DNA of 64,000 nt, taken from contig NZ_SLWS01000005.1 in NCBI RefSeq assembly GCF_004345645.1, forward strand, positions 62,001 to 126,000, given 5' to 3'. A model generated the notes under the pieces. It was not told where the DNA came from. It did no database searches and saw only the letters and a program-made list of their open reading frames with translations. Source of the stretch: Actinocrispum wychmicini. Its GTDB lineage: Bacteria; Actinomycetota; Actinomycetes; Mycobacteriales; Pseudonocardiaceae. The translations under genes were made by a program, and so were the position numbers. Shown here in pieces: positions 55,875 to 64,000 of the stretch (position 1 is its first letter; each line of letters begins with the position of its first letter).

Positions 55875-57014
55875 ATGAGTTTCGAGGTTGATCCGGACGC
55901 CTTGGACAGGTTCGCGGCCTTGCTGGGCCGATATGCCGAAGACGCCACGGCGCTCAAGAATCACATTCAGGAAAAGGCCGCCTTCGCCAACTGGTCGGAC
56001 TGGGGGCTGCTGCTCAGCCAGCTCGCGCCAACGCACGACCTGGCGGTCCAGGTGTCGACGGAACGTGCCAATCTCATGTGGACAATCGGAACCCGCTCGT
56101 CCAGCGGCGTCACCGAGGCCGCCTCCTGGTACCGGTCGACCGACCAGGAGAGCGCGGCGGATCTCGACACGACGTATGCGGCGGTGACACCGCAGGAAAC
56201 GCTGGACGACCGGTTCACCCTGAATTCCTATGGAATGAGTGGCGACGAGCTGAACCGCTTCGCCGACCGCAGCGAACCCACCGCCCTGCTCCAGAACCCC
56301 ACTGTGGACTGGAACAGTCTTGCGCCCGACGTCAACCCGATCGACACAGCTTTTCGCAATGTGACCGGCGTCATCAGTGGAATGAACTATGTGCGCGAGT
56401 TCTGCAAGGACACGTTCGGTCACGACCCGTTCGGCATAGTCGCCGAGTTCCTGGCCGGGGACTGGCAGGACTTCGCCAAGGTCGCGGTGGTCTGGCATGC
56501 CTGTGGCGACGCGGTCGCCGGCATGGCGGAGAACCTGCGCTTCAGTGACGAGAGTCTGGCCAGCGTGTGGTCCGGCAACGCCGCCGACGCCGCGATCGAC
56601 TACTTCCAGCAGTTCCATTCGGCGACCCAGGCCGAGATCAAGCTCTACAACCTGCTGTACAGCAACTACTGCGAATACGTCAAGATCGCCTGCCATGCCG
56701 CACAGATCCTGAACGACACCATCGACTCCATCATGGACAAGGTGGTCACCGTTCTGGTCGCGATCGCGGCCGGTTATTCGGCGGACGGTGTCCTCGGGGC
56801 CATTTTCGGCGGAATAGTAGGGGCGATCCTGGAGGCCATCGGATTCGTCGTCAACGTCTGCACCTTTGCCCTTGATGCGGCGCGACTCGTCCAGATCGTC
56901 GAGTCCTACAGCAATCTCTCCTACGACATACCGCCGTCGGAGCTGGACGCGCTGAGCTATGTCGGCGGATCATCGTTACCCGGGTATCACCACCCGGCGT
57001 CCGTGGGGCCGTGA
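55875..57014 (+). CDS. EspC/WXG100-like type VII secretion substrate candidate
   Basis: A 379-residue protein. Residues 1-105 resemble the EspC/type VII target fold (SFEVDPDALDRFAALLGRY, helix, turn, helix). A second helical module has the WxG-type turn LASVWSGNAADAAIDYF near residues 230-245. Then come a hydrophobic stretch of about 45 residues rich in Gly/Ala/Ile and a polar C terminus. There is no signal peptide. AAAGGAGAAA precedes the ATG. No toxin domain is recognisable, and no ESX machinery gene is present in this window. Confidence 0.75.
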   Translation: MSFEVDPDALDRFAALLGRYAEDATALKNHIQEKAAFANWSDWGLLLSQLAPTHDLAVQVSTERANLMWTIGTRSSSGVTEAASWYRSTDQESAADLDTTYAAVTPQETLDDRFTLNSYGMSGDELNRFADRSEPTALLQNPTVDWNSLAPDVNPIDTAFRNVTGVISGMNYVREFCKDTFGHDPFGIVAEFLAGDWQDFAKVAVVWHACGDAVAGMAENLRFSDESLASVWSGNAADAAIDYFQQFHSATQAEIKLYNLLYSNYCEYVKIACHAAQILNDTIDSIMDKVVTVLVAIAAGYSADGVLGAIFGGIVGAILEAIGFVVNVCTFALDAARLVQIVESYSNLSYDIPPSELDALSYVGGSSLPGYHHPASVGP

Positions 57015-57015
57015 C

Positions 57016-57459
57016 ATGGTCGAGCACACACCGCCGGCGTCGTTCGACAAGGACAAGATGCGCAGGTTTACCGAGCTGGCCATGCGCAGGCTGGAGAACG
57101 GCCCCGATCCGCTGCTCGCCGAGATGGCCCGCGAGGTCAGGTCCGGCCGAATGACGCTCATTGAAGCGGCCGCCAGCTCCGCCTATCGCGAGGCGTTCGC
57201 CACAATCGCCGACAAGGCCACTGAACGGCTGCGTGGCGTGGACATCGACACGCTGGTCGCCGCGGCCGACGATTCGGCGCTCGACAAGCTGATCGCGGAA
57301 CTCGAAGCCGAGCCGGCCGCCGACGATCCGAAACCGGACCCACCGGCCGAGGACGATTTCGATTTCTCGGCGCCTCTTGCCCAGTCGCAGCCACCGCCGC
57401 GTTCCGCGTCTGGAACGCCGCCTCAGCGGGCCCGGTGGAAAGGCCGGCGACAGGGCTGA
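57016..57459 (+). CDS. Small protein paired with the EspC-like gene
   Basis: A 147-residue acidic protein with a helical N-terminal half (FDKDKMRRFTELAMRRLENG and RSGRMTLIEAAASSAYREAF) and a Pro/Asp-rich disordered C terminus ending GRRQG. ATG at 57016 follows the previous stop by 1 base; an upstream start at 56959 would overlap the EspC-like gene. Family not recognised. Tight coupling suggests a partner or chaperone of the upstream protein, which is an inference. Confidence 0.65.
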   Translation: MVEHTPPASFDKDKMRRFTELAMRRLENGPDPLLAEMAREVRSGRMTLIEAAASSAYREAFATIADKATERLRGVDIDTLVAAADDSALDKLIAELEAEPAADDPKPDPPAEDDFDFSAPLAQSQPPPRSASGTPPQRARWKGRRQG

Positions 57460-57470
57460 CTTTTTTCGCG

Positions 57471-57501
57471 GCCCTGACCAGCAGGGGTAGCTGGTCAGGG
57501 C
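57471..57501. terminator. Bidirectional terminator
   Basis: A perfect 12-bp stem GCCCTGACCAGC/GCTGGTCAGGGC with a 7-nt loop, between convergent genes. A run of six T residues lies just upstream (57461-57466), so on the minus strand the stem is followed by an A/T-rich tail. Confidence 0.82.
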
Positions 57502-57513
57502 GCTGCGGTAGGG

Positions 57514-58329
57514 CTATCCGCGGGCTGCTGAATAGTTTCGGAACAACAGGTATGTGTTGATGATGTCCGATTTGGCGCTCTCGACGGAACGGTAGATTCC
57601 CCACTTCGGGCGCACGTAGTCGCCCTGGTCGGGGATGTTCACGTTCGACATCTTGCCCTGGGCCACGATCGGCGCGCTCGACCCTGTTCCGTTACGGATC
57701 ACGCAGGCTGCCGTGCCTTTCGAGCCGGGGGTGAAGGTCCACTCGATAGTGATCCACTTGTCGCGCAGCGGGGCCAGGTCGGTCGCGGCGATGTCCGGCG
57801 ACCCGGAGTTCGCGTAGGCGCGGGCCCGCAGCATTTCCTTGCTGCCGCTGCGGGTGAGGTCCAGGGTGACCCAGGGGCCGCCGTTGGTTGACGGTGTCTT
57901 GGTCTGGAAGATGTGGGTGAACCGGCTGGTGCCGTGCAGGGTCGACGGCATGAACATCTCGTAGGCGATCTTCCAGGTCTCGCCGTTGTGCATCTTCAGC
58001 GTGGTGCCGTTCTGCACCATGCCCTTGGACTCGGTGCGTTGCCTGTCGCCGCCGCCGGTGGTGTCCCGGTCGTCGGCCCAGATGTTGAAGCGGTAGTGGT
58101 CGCCTTCCACGATCACGTACTTGCGGTCCGGGTGGTGGTTGCCGCGGTCGGCCTCGATGCCCTCGAAGGCTTTCAGGCCGTCCGTGGCCGGGTCGGGATG
58201 CCACAGTGGCGCGGCGGCGACCGCCTGGTGCAGTGGGCTGAGCATGGCCGGCGCGGCGATCGCGGTGACGGCCAGCGAACGAAGGGCGGTCCTCCGGGAG
58301 AATGCGCGGGGGTGCAGGGGTTCCGGCAT
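57514..58329 (-). CDS. Tat-exported polysaccharide lyase-like protein
   Basis: A 271-residue secreted protein. The leader has the twin-arginine motif FSRRTALRSLAV and a hydrophobic core, with cleavage near AVAAAP. The mature part is beta-rich with WKIAYEMFMPS, FTHIFQTK, WITIEWTFTPG and VRPKWGIYRS, fitting the jelly-roll heparin-lyase-I/PF14099 type fold. It probably acts on acidic polysaccharides outside the cell, but no substrate can be named. ATG at 58329 begins the leader. Confidence 0.75.
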   Translation of the reverse strand: MPEPLHPRAFSRRTALRSLAVTAIAAPAMLSPLHQAVAAAPLWHPDPATDGLKAFEGIEADRGNHHPDRKYVIVEGDHYRFNIWADDRDTTGGGDRQRTESKGMVQNGTTLKMHNGETWKIAYEMFMPSTLHGTSRFTHIFQTKTPSTNGGPWVTLDLTRSGSKEMLRARAYANSGSPDIAATDLAPLRDKWITIEWTFTPGSKGTAACVIRNGTGSSAPIVAQGKMSNVNIPDQGDYVRPKWGIYRSVESAKSDIINTYLLFRNYSAARG

Positions 58330-58443
58330 CGTCGGTGTGTCCTTCCTGGCGGCGTTCGACAGGGGTGCACATCGGGCGGCGGATATCCAGACGCGGACAT
58401 CCGATGTCTTACCGCACGAACGTAGGACGGTCGGCCATCCGTG

Positions 58444-60669
58444 TCAATGGAGTGCCCCATTCATCGGAGCGGTCGTGGCCTGGATCCGGGCGGGGACGTG
58501 TTTGTGCCAGGGCGTGCCGGACAGCGGGTCCCGCCAGGCGCTGTCGGTCAGCTCGTTCGGCGCCGCGCCGGTCCGGCCCTGGTCGGGGAAGTCGAGGCCG
58601 AGCCCGTTGGGCAGGGACACGTGGCCGGGCTGCATCCGGTCGGTGATCTCGACCGCGGTGTGGACCGTGCCGCGGCTGGTGGTGACGACCGCGGTCCCGG
58701 TCTCCGAGAGGCCGAGGGACTCGGCGTCCTGCGGGCTGATCCGCAGGGCGCCTTGGGTGTCCTTCCGGCGCCACGACGGGTTCCGGATGATCGTGTTGGC
58801 GGTGAACGACCGGCGCTCGCCCGCGGACAGCACGAACGGGAACTCGGCCGTCGTCCACCTGGCCGGGGCGTCCCGCAGGCCGTCCAGTTCGGCCAGCAGG
58901 GACGGGATGGCCAGGGTGATCGCCTTGTCCGCCGCGCCGACGTACGTCCAGGTGTCACGGTAGTCGTCGACGGTGAACGTCACCCCCGAAGGCGACGACA
59001 GGATGGCTTCGAAGAGGGCGTCGCCGGACGCGTGGCCGGCGCGGCGGACCGCGTCCGGGTAGGTCAAGAAGCACCGCTGGGCGATCAGCCAGAGAGCGGC
59101 GGGCGACGGGTTCGGGAGCGTCGGGCCGAGCACCTCGTACATCACGAACGGGGCCAGCCCAGCGAGTTTGCCGGTCATCATCTCGAGGACCGCCTGCGCG
59201 AACTGGCCGGCGGCGAGTGCGGCGTGCAACGGGGCGAGGTCCTCGGCCGTGACCACGTCCAGCGCTCTGATCAGCCGGGCGTACATCTCTGGTTCGGTCA
59301 GCGTGCCGGGCAACGGCGGCAGGGCCGGTGCGCGCAGGTGGAACGTGTTGCGCGGGAACTCCAGGTTGAAGAACGTGGCCTCGTACTTCTCGAACTGGGA
59401 CGCCGCCGGCAGGACGTAGTCCGCGTGCCGCGCGGTCTCGGTCATCGCCACGTCGATCACGACCGTCAGGTCCAACGCGGCCATCGCGGCCCGGAACCGC
59501 TGGGAGTCGGCCAGCGAGTGGGCGGGATTCGACGACTCCACGACCATCGCGCGGAACCGTTGGGGATGGTCGGTGAGGATCTCGTCCGCGATCACGTTGC
59601 CGGGGACGAGGTTCGCGATGAGACGCGCGCCGGTGACCGGGGTGCGCCGGTCGTGCCGGGCGTTGTGCTGAGCCAACGGCTGCAGCCACGAATGCGCGTT
59701 CATCGCTCCCCTCTTGGCGAAGTTGCCGGTCAACAACCACAGCAGCTTCTCCAGGTATGACGAGAGTGTGCTGTGCGGCGCCTGCTGCACACCCAGGTCC
59801 TCGAAGATCGACACGCTCGCGGCCGATCCGATCCGCCGCGCCGCCGAGCGGATGCGCGAGACGTCCACGCCGCATCGGGACGCGAACTCCGCCACCGGGA
59901 TCCGGTTGAGCGCGTCCAGGACCGCCGCGGAGTCTCGCGTGTGGGCGGCGAGGAACTCGTGGTCCACGAGGTCTTCCTGGACCAGCACGGCACCGAGGGC
60001 GGCCAGGCACCACGCGTCCGTGCCGGGGCGGACCTGCAGGTGGTGGTCTGCCAGGTCAGCGGTCTCCGTCCGGACCGGATCGATCACCACGATGGCCCGG
60101 CCCGGGTCGCGGGCGATCTCGCGCAGGGTGACCCGGGCGCGCGGGAAACTGTGCGACTGCCAGGGGTTCTTGCCGACGAACACGGCCACCTCGGCGTGCT
60201 CGAAGTCGCCGCGGGTGTGCGCCTGGTACAGCTGCGAGTCCACCCAGAACTCGCCCGTTTTCTCCTGTGCCAACGCGTTCGACCGGTATCGCGCGCCCAG
60301 CGCCCGCATCAGCGCGCTGCTGTACATGCCGCCGAGGTGGTTTCCCTGGCCGCCACCGCCGTAGAAGAAGATCGACTCGCCGCCGTGGGCGTCCCGGACC
60401 GCGGCGAGCCGGGCGGCGATCTCGGCGATCGCGGTGTCCCAGGAGATCGGCTCGTACGTGCCGTCGGCCTTGCGACGCAACGGGCTCGTCAGCCGGTGCG
60501 GTCCGTTCTGGTAGTGCGGCAGGCGCAGTGCCTTGTTGCAGGTGTAGCCCTGGGAGGAGACGTGGTCCTTGTCGCCGCGCACCCGCTCCAGCAGGCCATC
60601 GGAGGTGAACACCTCGATGCCGCAGTTGCACTCACAGAGGATGCACGCCGACTTGTGCCACTGCGCCAT
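58444..60669 (-). CDS. Molybdopterin-dependent oxidoreductase (formate dehydrogenase/nitrate reductase-like)
   Basis: A 741-residue MopB-family catalytic subunit. The N-terminal [4Fe-4S] ligands are C-x2-C-x3-C in CILCECNC with a fourth Cys in YTCNKALR. Molybdopterin guanine dinucleotide regions include FVGKNPWQSHS and the C-terminal MopB domain GLSETGTAVVTTSRGTV. No electron-transfer subunit or twin-arginine leader is present, so it is probably a soluble cytoplasmic single-subunit enzyme with an unknown substrate. A palindrome matching the tetR operator lies 18 bp before its ATG. Confidence 0.88.
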   Translation of the reverse strand: MAQWHKSACILCECNCGIEVFTSDGLLERVRGDKDHVSSQGYTCNKALRLPHYQNGPHRLTSPLRRKADGTYEPISWDTAIAEIAARLAAVRDAHGGESIFFYGGGGQGNHLGGMYSSALMRALGARYRSNALAQEKTGEFWVDSQLYQAHTRGDFEHAEVAVFVGKNPWQSHSFPRARVTLREIARDPGRAIVVIDPVRTETADLADHHLQVRPGTDAWCLAALGAVLVQEDLVDHEFLAAHTRDSAAVLDALNRIPVAEFASRCGVDVSRIRSAARRIGSAASVSIFEDLGVQQAPHSTLSSYLEKLLWLLTGNFAKRGAMNAHSWLQPLAQHNARHDRRTPVTGARLIANLVPGNVIADEILTDHPQRFRAMVVESSNPAHSLADSQRFRAAMAALDLTVVIDVAMTETARHADYVLPAASQFEKYEATFFNLEFPRNTFHLRAPALPPLPGTLTEPEMYARLIRALDVVTAEDLAPLHAALAAGQFAQAVLEMMTGKLAGLAPFVMYEVLGPTLPNPSPAALWLIAQRCFLTYPDAVRRAGHASGDALFEAILSSPSGVTFTVDDYRDTWTYVGAADKAITLAIPSLLAELDGLRDAPARWTTAEFPFVLSAGERRSFTANTIIRNPSWRRKDTQGALRISPQDAESLGLSETGTAVVTTSRGTVHTAVEITDRMQPGHVSLPNGLGLDFPDQGRTGAAPNELTDSAWRDPLSGTPWHKHVPARIQATTAPMNGALH

Positions 60670-60687
60670 GACGCCTCCCGACGATCA

Positions 60688-60705
60688 CTATGCCAGTCGT
60701 CATAA
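60688..60705. promoter_or_regulatory. TetR operator copy at the MopB gene
   Basis: CTATGCCAGTCGTCATAA matches 14 of 18 bases of the perfect palindrome upstream of tetR. Its position just before the oxidoreductase ATG implies direct repression of that gene. Confidence 0.65.
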
Positions 60706-60726
60706 TCGACTGGCCGGCGCGGTCCG

Positions 60727-61290
60727 TCAAGCCGTGTCCACGAGCAGGTGGCTCACCAGCCGGACCAGCTCGGCCTCGACCCGGTCGAGCGCTTGGACAC
60801 TGCGCTGGGCCCGAGCGACCACGATCGCCCCCTCGACGGCCGCGATCATCAGCGAGGCCGTCGCCATCGCCCGTGAGCTGGGAACTCCCTGCCGAACGAG
60901 GATGCTGGCGACGGCCGTCTCCCACTCGGTGAACGCCGCACCCGCCGCCGCGTACGCCGACGCCGATTCGGCCTCGGCGAGCGCGGCGGCCATCACCGGG
61001 CAGCTGGTCCGGAAGTCCCCGCCCAACTCGGCCCGCCAGAATCCGGCGAGTCCGCGGACCAGCGCGACCGGGTCGTCCGCCCGGTCGATCAGCCGGGTCA
61101 TCAGGCCGGCCGCCCACCGGGTGGCCTCCTGCGCGAGTTGGTCCTTCCCGCCGGGAAAGTGGTGGTAGATCGAACCTCTCGGGGCGCCGCTGTGCTCGAC
61201 GACGTCCGCCAGTGACGTCCCGGCGACACCGCGTTCCCGGAACAGGACGGCGGCGCTGCGGATCATCTTGGTACGTACGTCGTTGCCCAC
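60727..61290 (-). CDS. TetR-family transcriptional regulator
   Basis: A 187-residue repressor with the N-terminal HTH (VAGTSLADVVEHSGAPRGSIYHHFPGGKD) and a helical ligand domain typical of the YxaF/LfrR-like TetR group (ELGGDFRTSCPVMAAALAEA). GTG at 61290 lies 12 bp from an 18-bp perfect palindrome. It is transcribed in the same direction as, and 57 bp before, the molybdopterin oxidoreductase, with an operator in front of each gene. Confidence 0.92.
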   Translation of the reverse strand: MGNDVRTKMIRSAAVLFRERGVAGTSLADVVEHSGAPRGSIYHHFPGGKDQLAQEATRWAAGLMTRLIDRADDPVALVRGLAGFWRAELGGDFRTSCPVMAAALAEAESASAYAAAGAAFTEWETAVASILVRQGVPSSRAMATASLMIAAVEGAIVVARAQRSVQALDRVEAELVRLVSHLLVDTA

Positions 61291-61302
61291 GGCGCCACTC
61301 TA

Positions 61303-61320
61303 CTATGACGGCCGTCATAG
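61303..61320. promoter_or_regulatory. TetR operator (perfect 18-bp palindrome)
   Basis: CTATGACGGCCGTCATAG is perfectly palindromic, with its edge 12 bp upstream of the tetR GTG. This indicates autoregulation. It is also upstream of the divergent Abi-alpha-like gene, 75 bp from its start, and could influence that gene as well. Confidence 0.75.
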
Positions 61321-61395
61321 CCGGTCGGCATAGGAAGCGTGAGCACCGCGTCTGACCTGTGATAAACCTGATCCGCCGAAGGGTGGGAGGGTGCG

Positions 61396-62133
61396 GTGGC
61401 CGAACAGCGGGATGGGATCGACCGGGTGGTGGAGCAGGCCGGGCGGGTCGCCGGCTGGCTGGCGCGCGCGAGTTGGGAGGCAGCGGCGCGGTTGCCTGGC
61501 GGCGAGGCGGCCCAGAGGCAGTTCCGCAAGGCTGAACGGGCCGTGCTCGACCAGATGCGCAAACGCCTGGACGAAGTGGACGAGGAAGGCACGCTGAGCG
61601 GCCGGATCATCGCCCCCGCCACGCCGATGGTCCTGGACGGCCAGGTCGACCCGCTGCGCACGGCCATGGCCGAGTTGCTGCGCCGGTCCGCCGAGATGGA
61701 CCGGGAGCAGAGCCGGGAGTACGTGTTCACGTCCCTCCTGCGCCAGCTCCTGCCGGACGAGGCCCGGATCCTGTCCGCGCTGTCCGACGGGGCCCCGTAC
61801 GCCCTGGTGCACGTGGCCGCGCGGGCGGCGCTGGGCGGGCAGCAGCGGATCGTGCTGCGCAACGCGTCGTCGGTCGGCCGGGCCGCCGGCGTCACCCTGC
61901 CGGACCTGGTGCCGAACTACGTGACCAGGCTGGAGCATCTCGGCCTGGTGGAGGTCGGCCCGGAGGATCCCGGCCTGTCGGTCCAGTACGACATATTGTT
62001 GACCGAGGACCGCGTGCGCGCGGCCGAGGAGGAGGTGCGCACGGTCCGCAAGACGACGCCGCGGTTCGCCCGGCGCACCCTGCGACTGTCCACTTTGGGC
62101 AGGCAGTTCTGGGACGCGGCCCGGCCCGGATGA
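61396..62133 (+). CDS. Abi-alpha-like (DUF4393-type) protein
   Basis: A 245-residue protein with an amphipathic N-terminal helix, then EYVFTSLLRQLLPDEARILSAL, NYVTRLEHLGLVEV and RTLRLSTLGRQFWDA. These three blocks fit the Abi-alpha/DUF4393 pattern of phage-abortive-infection-associated proteins. GTG at 61396 follows GGAGGG. It is coupled by a 4-base overlap to the second DUF445 gene. The defence link is by family name only. Confidence 0.65.
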   Translation: MAEQRDGIDRVVEQAGRVAGWLARASWEAAARLPGGEAAQRQFRKAERAVLDQMRKRLDEVDEEGTLSGRIIAPATPMVLDGQVDPLRTAMAELLRRSAEMDREQSREYVFTSLLRQLLPDEARILSALSDGAPYALVHVAARAALGGQQRIVLRNASSVGRAAGVTLPDLVPNYVTRLEHLGLVEVGPEDPGLSVQYDILLTEDRVRAAEEEVRTVRKTTPRFARRTLRLSTLGRQFWDAARPG

Positions 62134-63365
62134 GCGAGATCCTCGCGGACTTCGCGCGCAACTGGTACGTCTACGTGTCCATGCCGGTGATCGCCGCGCT
62201 GATCGGGTACGGCACCAAGGTGGTCGCGATCCGGATGATGTTCCAGCCGATCGAGTTCACCGGCGTCCGGCCGTTCTTCGGCTGGCAGGGCATCGTCCCG
62301 CGGAAGGCCGCGCGGATGGCCGCGATCGCGTGCGACACCATGACCGACCGGCTGATCTCGGCCGGCGAGGTGGTCAGCCGGCTGGACCCGGACCGGGTGG
62401 CCAAGGAACTGGAGCAGCCGCTGCTCGAGGCGGTCGGCGAGATCACCCAGGAGATCGCCGCCGAGTACGAGCCGGGACTCTGGGACTCGCTCCCGCAGCA
62501 GGTGCGCGACCTGGTCGTGAACCGGGTGCGGGCGGAGGCGCCCAAGGTGGTCAAGGCCATCCTGGCCAGCGTTCAGTCCGATGTGGACTCGGTGTTCGAC
62601 CTCAAGGGCATGGTGGTCGAGAACCTGGTGAAGGACAAGGAACTGCTCAACCGGATGTTCCAGCGGGCCGGCCACAGGGAGTTCCAGTTCATCGCCCGGT
62701 CCGGGCTGGTGTTCGGGTTCGTGATCGGCCTGGTGCAGATGGGCGCGTGGGCGGTGCTGCGGTCACCGTGGGTGATGCCGATCTTCGGCGGGCTGACCGG
62801 ATGGTTCACCGACTGGCTCGCGTTGCGGATGATTTTCCACCCCAGGGAACCAAAACGGTATTTCGGCGTGTTCCGTTGGCAGGGCCTGTTCCTCAAACGA
62901 CGCCAGGAGGTCGCGGCCGACTACGGCGACCTGATCGCCAAGGAGATCATCACGCCGCACAACGTGATGGCGGCGGTGCTGCGCGGGCCGTTGGCCGACA
63001 GGTTGTTCGCGGTCGTCGAACGGCAGGTCACCGCCGCGTTGGACCGGCAGACCCGGCTGGCCAGGCCGTTGATGGCGGTCACCGTGGGCAGCCGGCGATA
63101 CCAGGAGATCAAGCACAGCGTCGCGGAGAAGGTGATGCGGCGGATGCCGGACACCCTCGCGTACATCGAGGACTACGCCGAAGAGGCGATGGACATCCGC
63201 AACACACTGGTCCAGAAGATGCGGGAGTTGTCGGCCGAAGAGTTCGAGGAACTGATCCGTCCGGCCTTCCAGCAGGACGAGTGGATTCTGATCACCGTGG
63301 GCGCCGTCCTGGGCTTCGCTGTTGGCGAGCTGCAAGTCGTCCTGGTCGAGAACCTGACCCACTGA
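62130..63365 (+). CDS. DUF445 family membrane protein, paralogue 2
   Basis: A 411-residue protein sharing with paralogue 1 the blocks MPVIAALIGYGTK, MMFQPIEFTG, FFGWQGIVPRKAARM, FIARSGLVFGFVIGL and the C-terminal QDEWILITVGAVLGFAVGELQ. Its ATG overlaps the Abi-alpha-like stop codon, so the two form an operon. Predicted membrane helices lie at both ends and around residues 190-230. Function is unknown. Confidence 0.88.
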   Translation: MSEILADFARNWYVYVSMPVIAALIGYGTKVVAIRMMFQPIEFTGVRPFFGWQGIVPRKAARMAAIACDTMTDRLISAGEVVSRLDPDRVAKELEQPLLEAVGEITQEIAAEYEPGLWDSLPQQVRDLVVNRVRAEAPKVVKAILASVQSDVDSVFDLKGMVVENLVKDKELLNRMFQRAGHREFQFIARSGLVFGFVIGLVQMGAWAVLRSPWVMPIFGGLTGWFTDWLALRMIFHPREPKRYFGVFRWQGLFLKRRQEVAADYGDLIAKEIITPHNVMAAVLRGPLADRLFAVVERQVTAALDRQTRLARPLMAVTVGSRRYQEIKHSVAEKVMRRMPDTLAYIEDYAEEAMDIRNTLVQKMRELSAEEFEELIRPAFQQDEWILITVGAVLGFAVGELQVVLVENLTH

Positions 63366-63481
63366 TGGCTGCTCGGCGTTATCGGTGTGTCAGTATTGCT
63401 AACGGCTAGCGGAAACCCACCGATCGTCGGGTGGTCGGCTCGAGGAGTATCCGCGATTCGGGTCCCCCAGATTCCGGCGAG

Positions 63482-64000
63482 GTGGGAAAGATCAATTCAA
63501 GAAAAGCGCACGCCAGCGCGCTGCCGTACCCCGCTGCCAGCCTTCTCGGCCGGCTCTCCGAGCGGACGAGGGAGGAATTCCTGGCGGTCGGTGTTTCGGA
63601 GAGCCGACCGGCCAACGCGACACTCATCAAACAGGGCGAGCAGGATTCGAGCGCGCTGTTGTTGCTGCACGGCTCGGTGAAGGTGCAGGCCACCGACCCG
63701 ACCGGGGAGCGCACCCTGTTGGCCATCCGGGTCGCCGGCGACCTGCTCGGCGAGATGGCCGCACTGGACGTGGGGCCGCGTTCGGCGACCGTCATCTCGT
63801 GCACCGAGATCTTCTACAAGCGGATGAGCCGGGCCGAACTACGCAATTTCCTGGCCCGGCACCCGGACGCGGCGATCGAGGTCGCGAGCATGCTCGGCGA
63901 ACGGCTGCGCTGGGCCGACCGGCGCCGAACCGAACACGGCCGGCCGGCGAGCGTCCGGGTCGCGCGGGTGCTCGTCGACCTGTGTGAGGCATACGGCACC
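63482..64000 (+). CDS. Crp/Fnr-family transcriptional regulator, partial (cut by window end)
   Basis: An open frame of 173 codons from GTG at 63482 runs off the window. It encodes a cyclic-nucleotide-binding-type domain: NATLIKQGEQDSSALLLLHG, GERTLLAIRVAGDLLGEMAALD with the phosphate-cassette-like GEMAALD, RSATVISCTEIF, and the start of the linker helix RVARVLVDLCEAYG before the expected winged HTH. The phosphate-binding Arg-Ser-Ala is seen as RSAT. The effector is not determinable. Confidence 0.85.
   Translation, partial: MGKINSRKAHASALPYPAASLLGRLSERTREEFLAVGVSESRPANATLIKQGEQDSSALLLLHGSVKVQATDPTGERTLLAIRVAGDLLGEMAALDVGPRSATVISCTEIFYKRMSRAELRNFLARHPDAAIEVASMLGERLRWADRRRTEHGRPASVRVARVLVDLCEAYGT

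Overview
The window is high-GC actinobacterial chromosome, most likely from a member of the Pseudonocardiales. The evidence is the GC-rich codon use with many GTG starts, the actinobacteria-only families (Lsr2, CarD, MhuD, DUF3180, SARP/AfsR regulators, EspC-like type VII substrates, DUF3558 lipoproteins), and gene order recalled from Mycobacterium tuberculosis between about Rv3574 and Rv3624. The genus cannot be fixed from the sequence alone.

Left part (1-18.6 kb): a conserved core colinear with M. tuberculosis hpt to clpC1. It runs hpt, ftsH, a folate operon (folE-folP-folB-folK plus DUF3180), a DUF6779-like membrane protein, prsW, a pantothenate/CoA operon (DUF2520 protein-panC-panD-coaX), a methyltransferase, lysS, lsr2, an orphan siderophore ABC ATPase behind an iron-box-like palindrome, and clpC behind CRP-like and ClgR-like inverted repeats.

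Middle (18.7-39.8 kb): a SARP/AfsR regulator facing a DrrAB-type exporter; a phosphodiesterase/nuclease-fold protein; a translationally overlapping sirtuin and MhuD-type haem oxygenase downstream of a 167-bp palindromic, MITE-like element; a 2H phosphoesterase; an alpha/beta hydrolase; a lipoprotein M1 peptidase; a four-member DnaA-box cluster; mutY, a beta-carbonic anhydrase and a membrane-anchored protein. An accessory block follows: LacI regulator, MsiK-like sugar ATPase with two DasR-type operators, ZnuABC, DUF445, an MpaB-type oxygenase and an MBOAT acyltransferase.

Right part (39.9-64 kb): rlmB, cysS, HAD, ispF, a strongly degenerate ispD, carD, an lpqE-like lipoprotein and radA. This block is inverted relative to the M. 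tuberculosis order, and disA is missing from its usual place beside radA. Then come an ECF sigma/anti-sigma-like pair, trehalose synthesis and turnover (otsA and an otsB-GH15 fusion), tRNA-Thr(TGT), a type VII secretion-like gene trio, a Tat-exported lyase-like protein, a molybdopterin oxidoreductase with its TetR regulator and two matching operators, an Abi-alpha-like/DUF445 operon (the second DUF445 copy in the window), and the start of a Crp/Fnr regulator cut by the window edge.

Between genes, the clearest non-coding structures are a three-copy, about 170-bp dispersed imperfect palindrome (7.3, 15.5 and 46.8 kb), the 167-bp palindrome at 25.8 kb, the DnaA-box cluster at 28.7 kb, and several strong hairpin terminators. 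No CRISPR array, rRNA gene, intact IS transposase or prophage was seen. I did not find one clearly new multi-gene system. The best candidates for undescribed biology are the mhuD/sirtuin/palindrome unit, the Abi-alpha/DUF445 operon, and the lipoprotein/EspC-like trio next to the tRNA.
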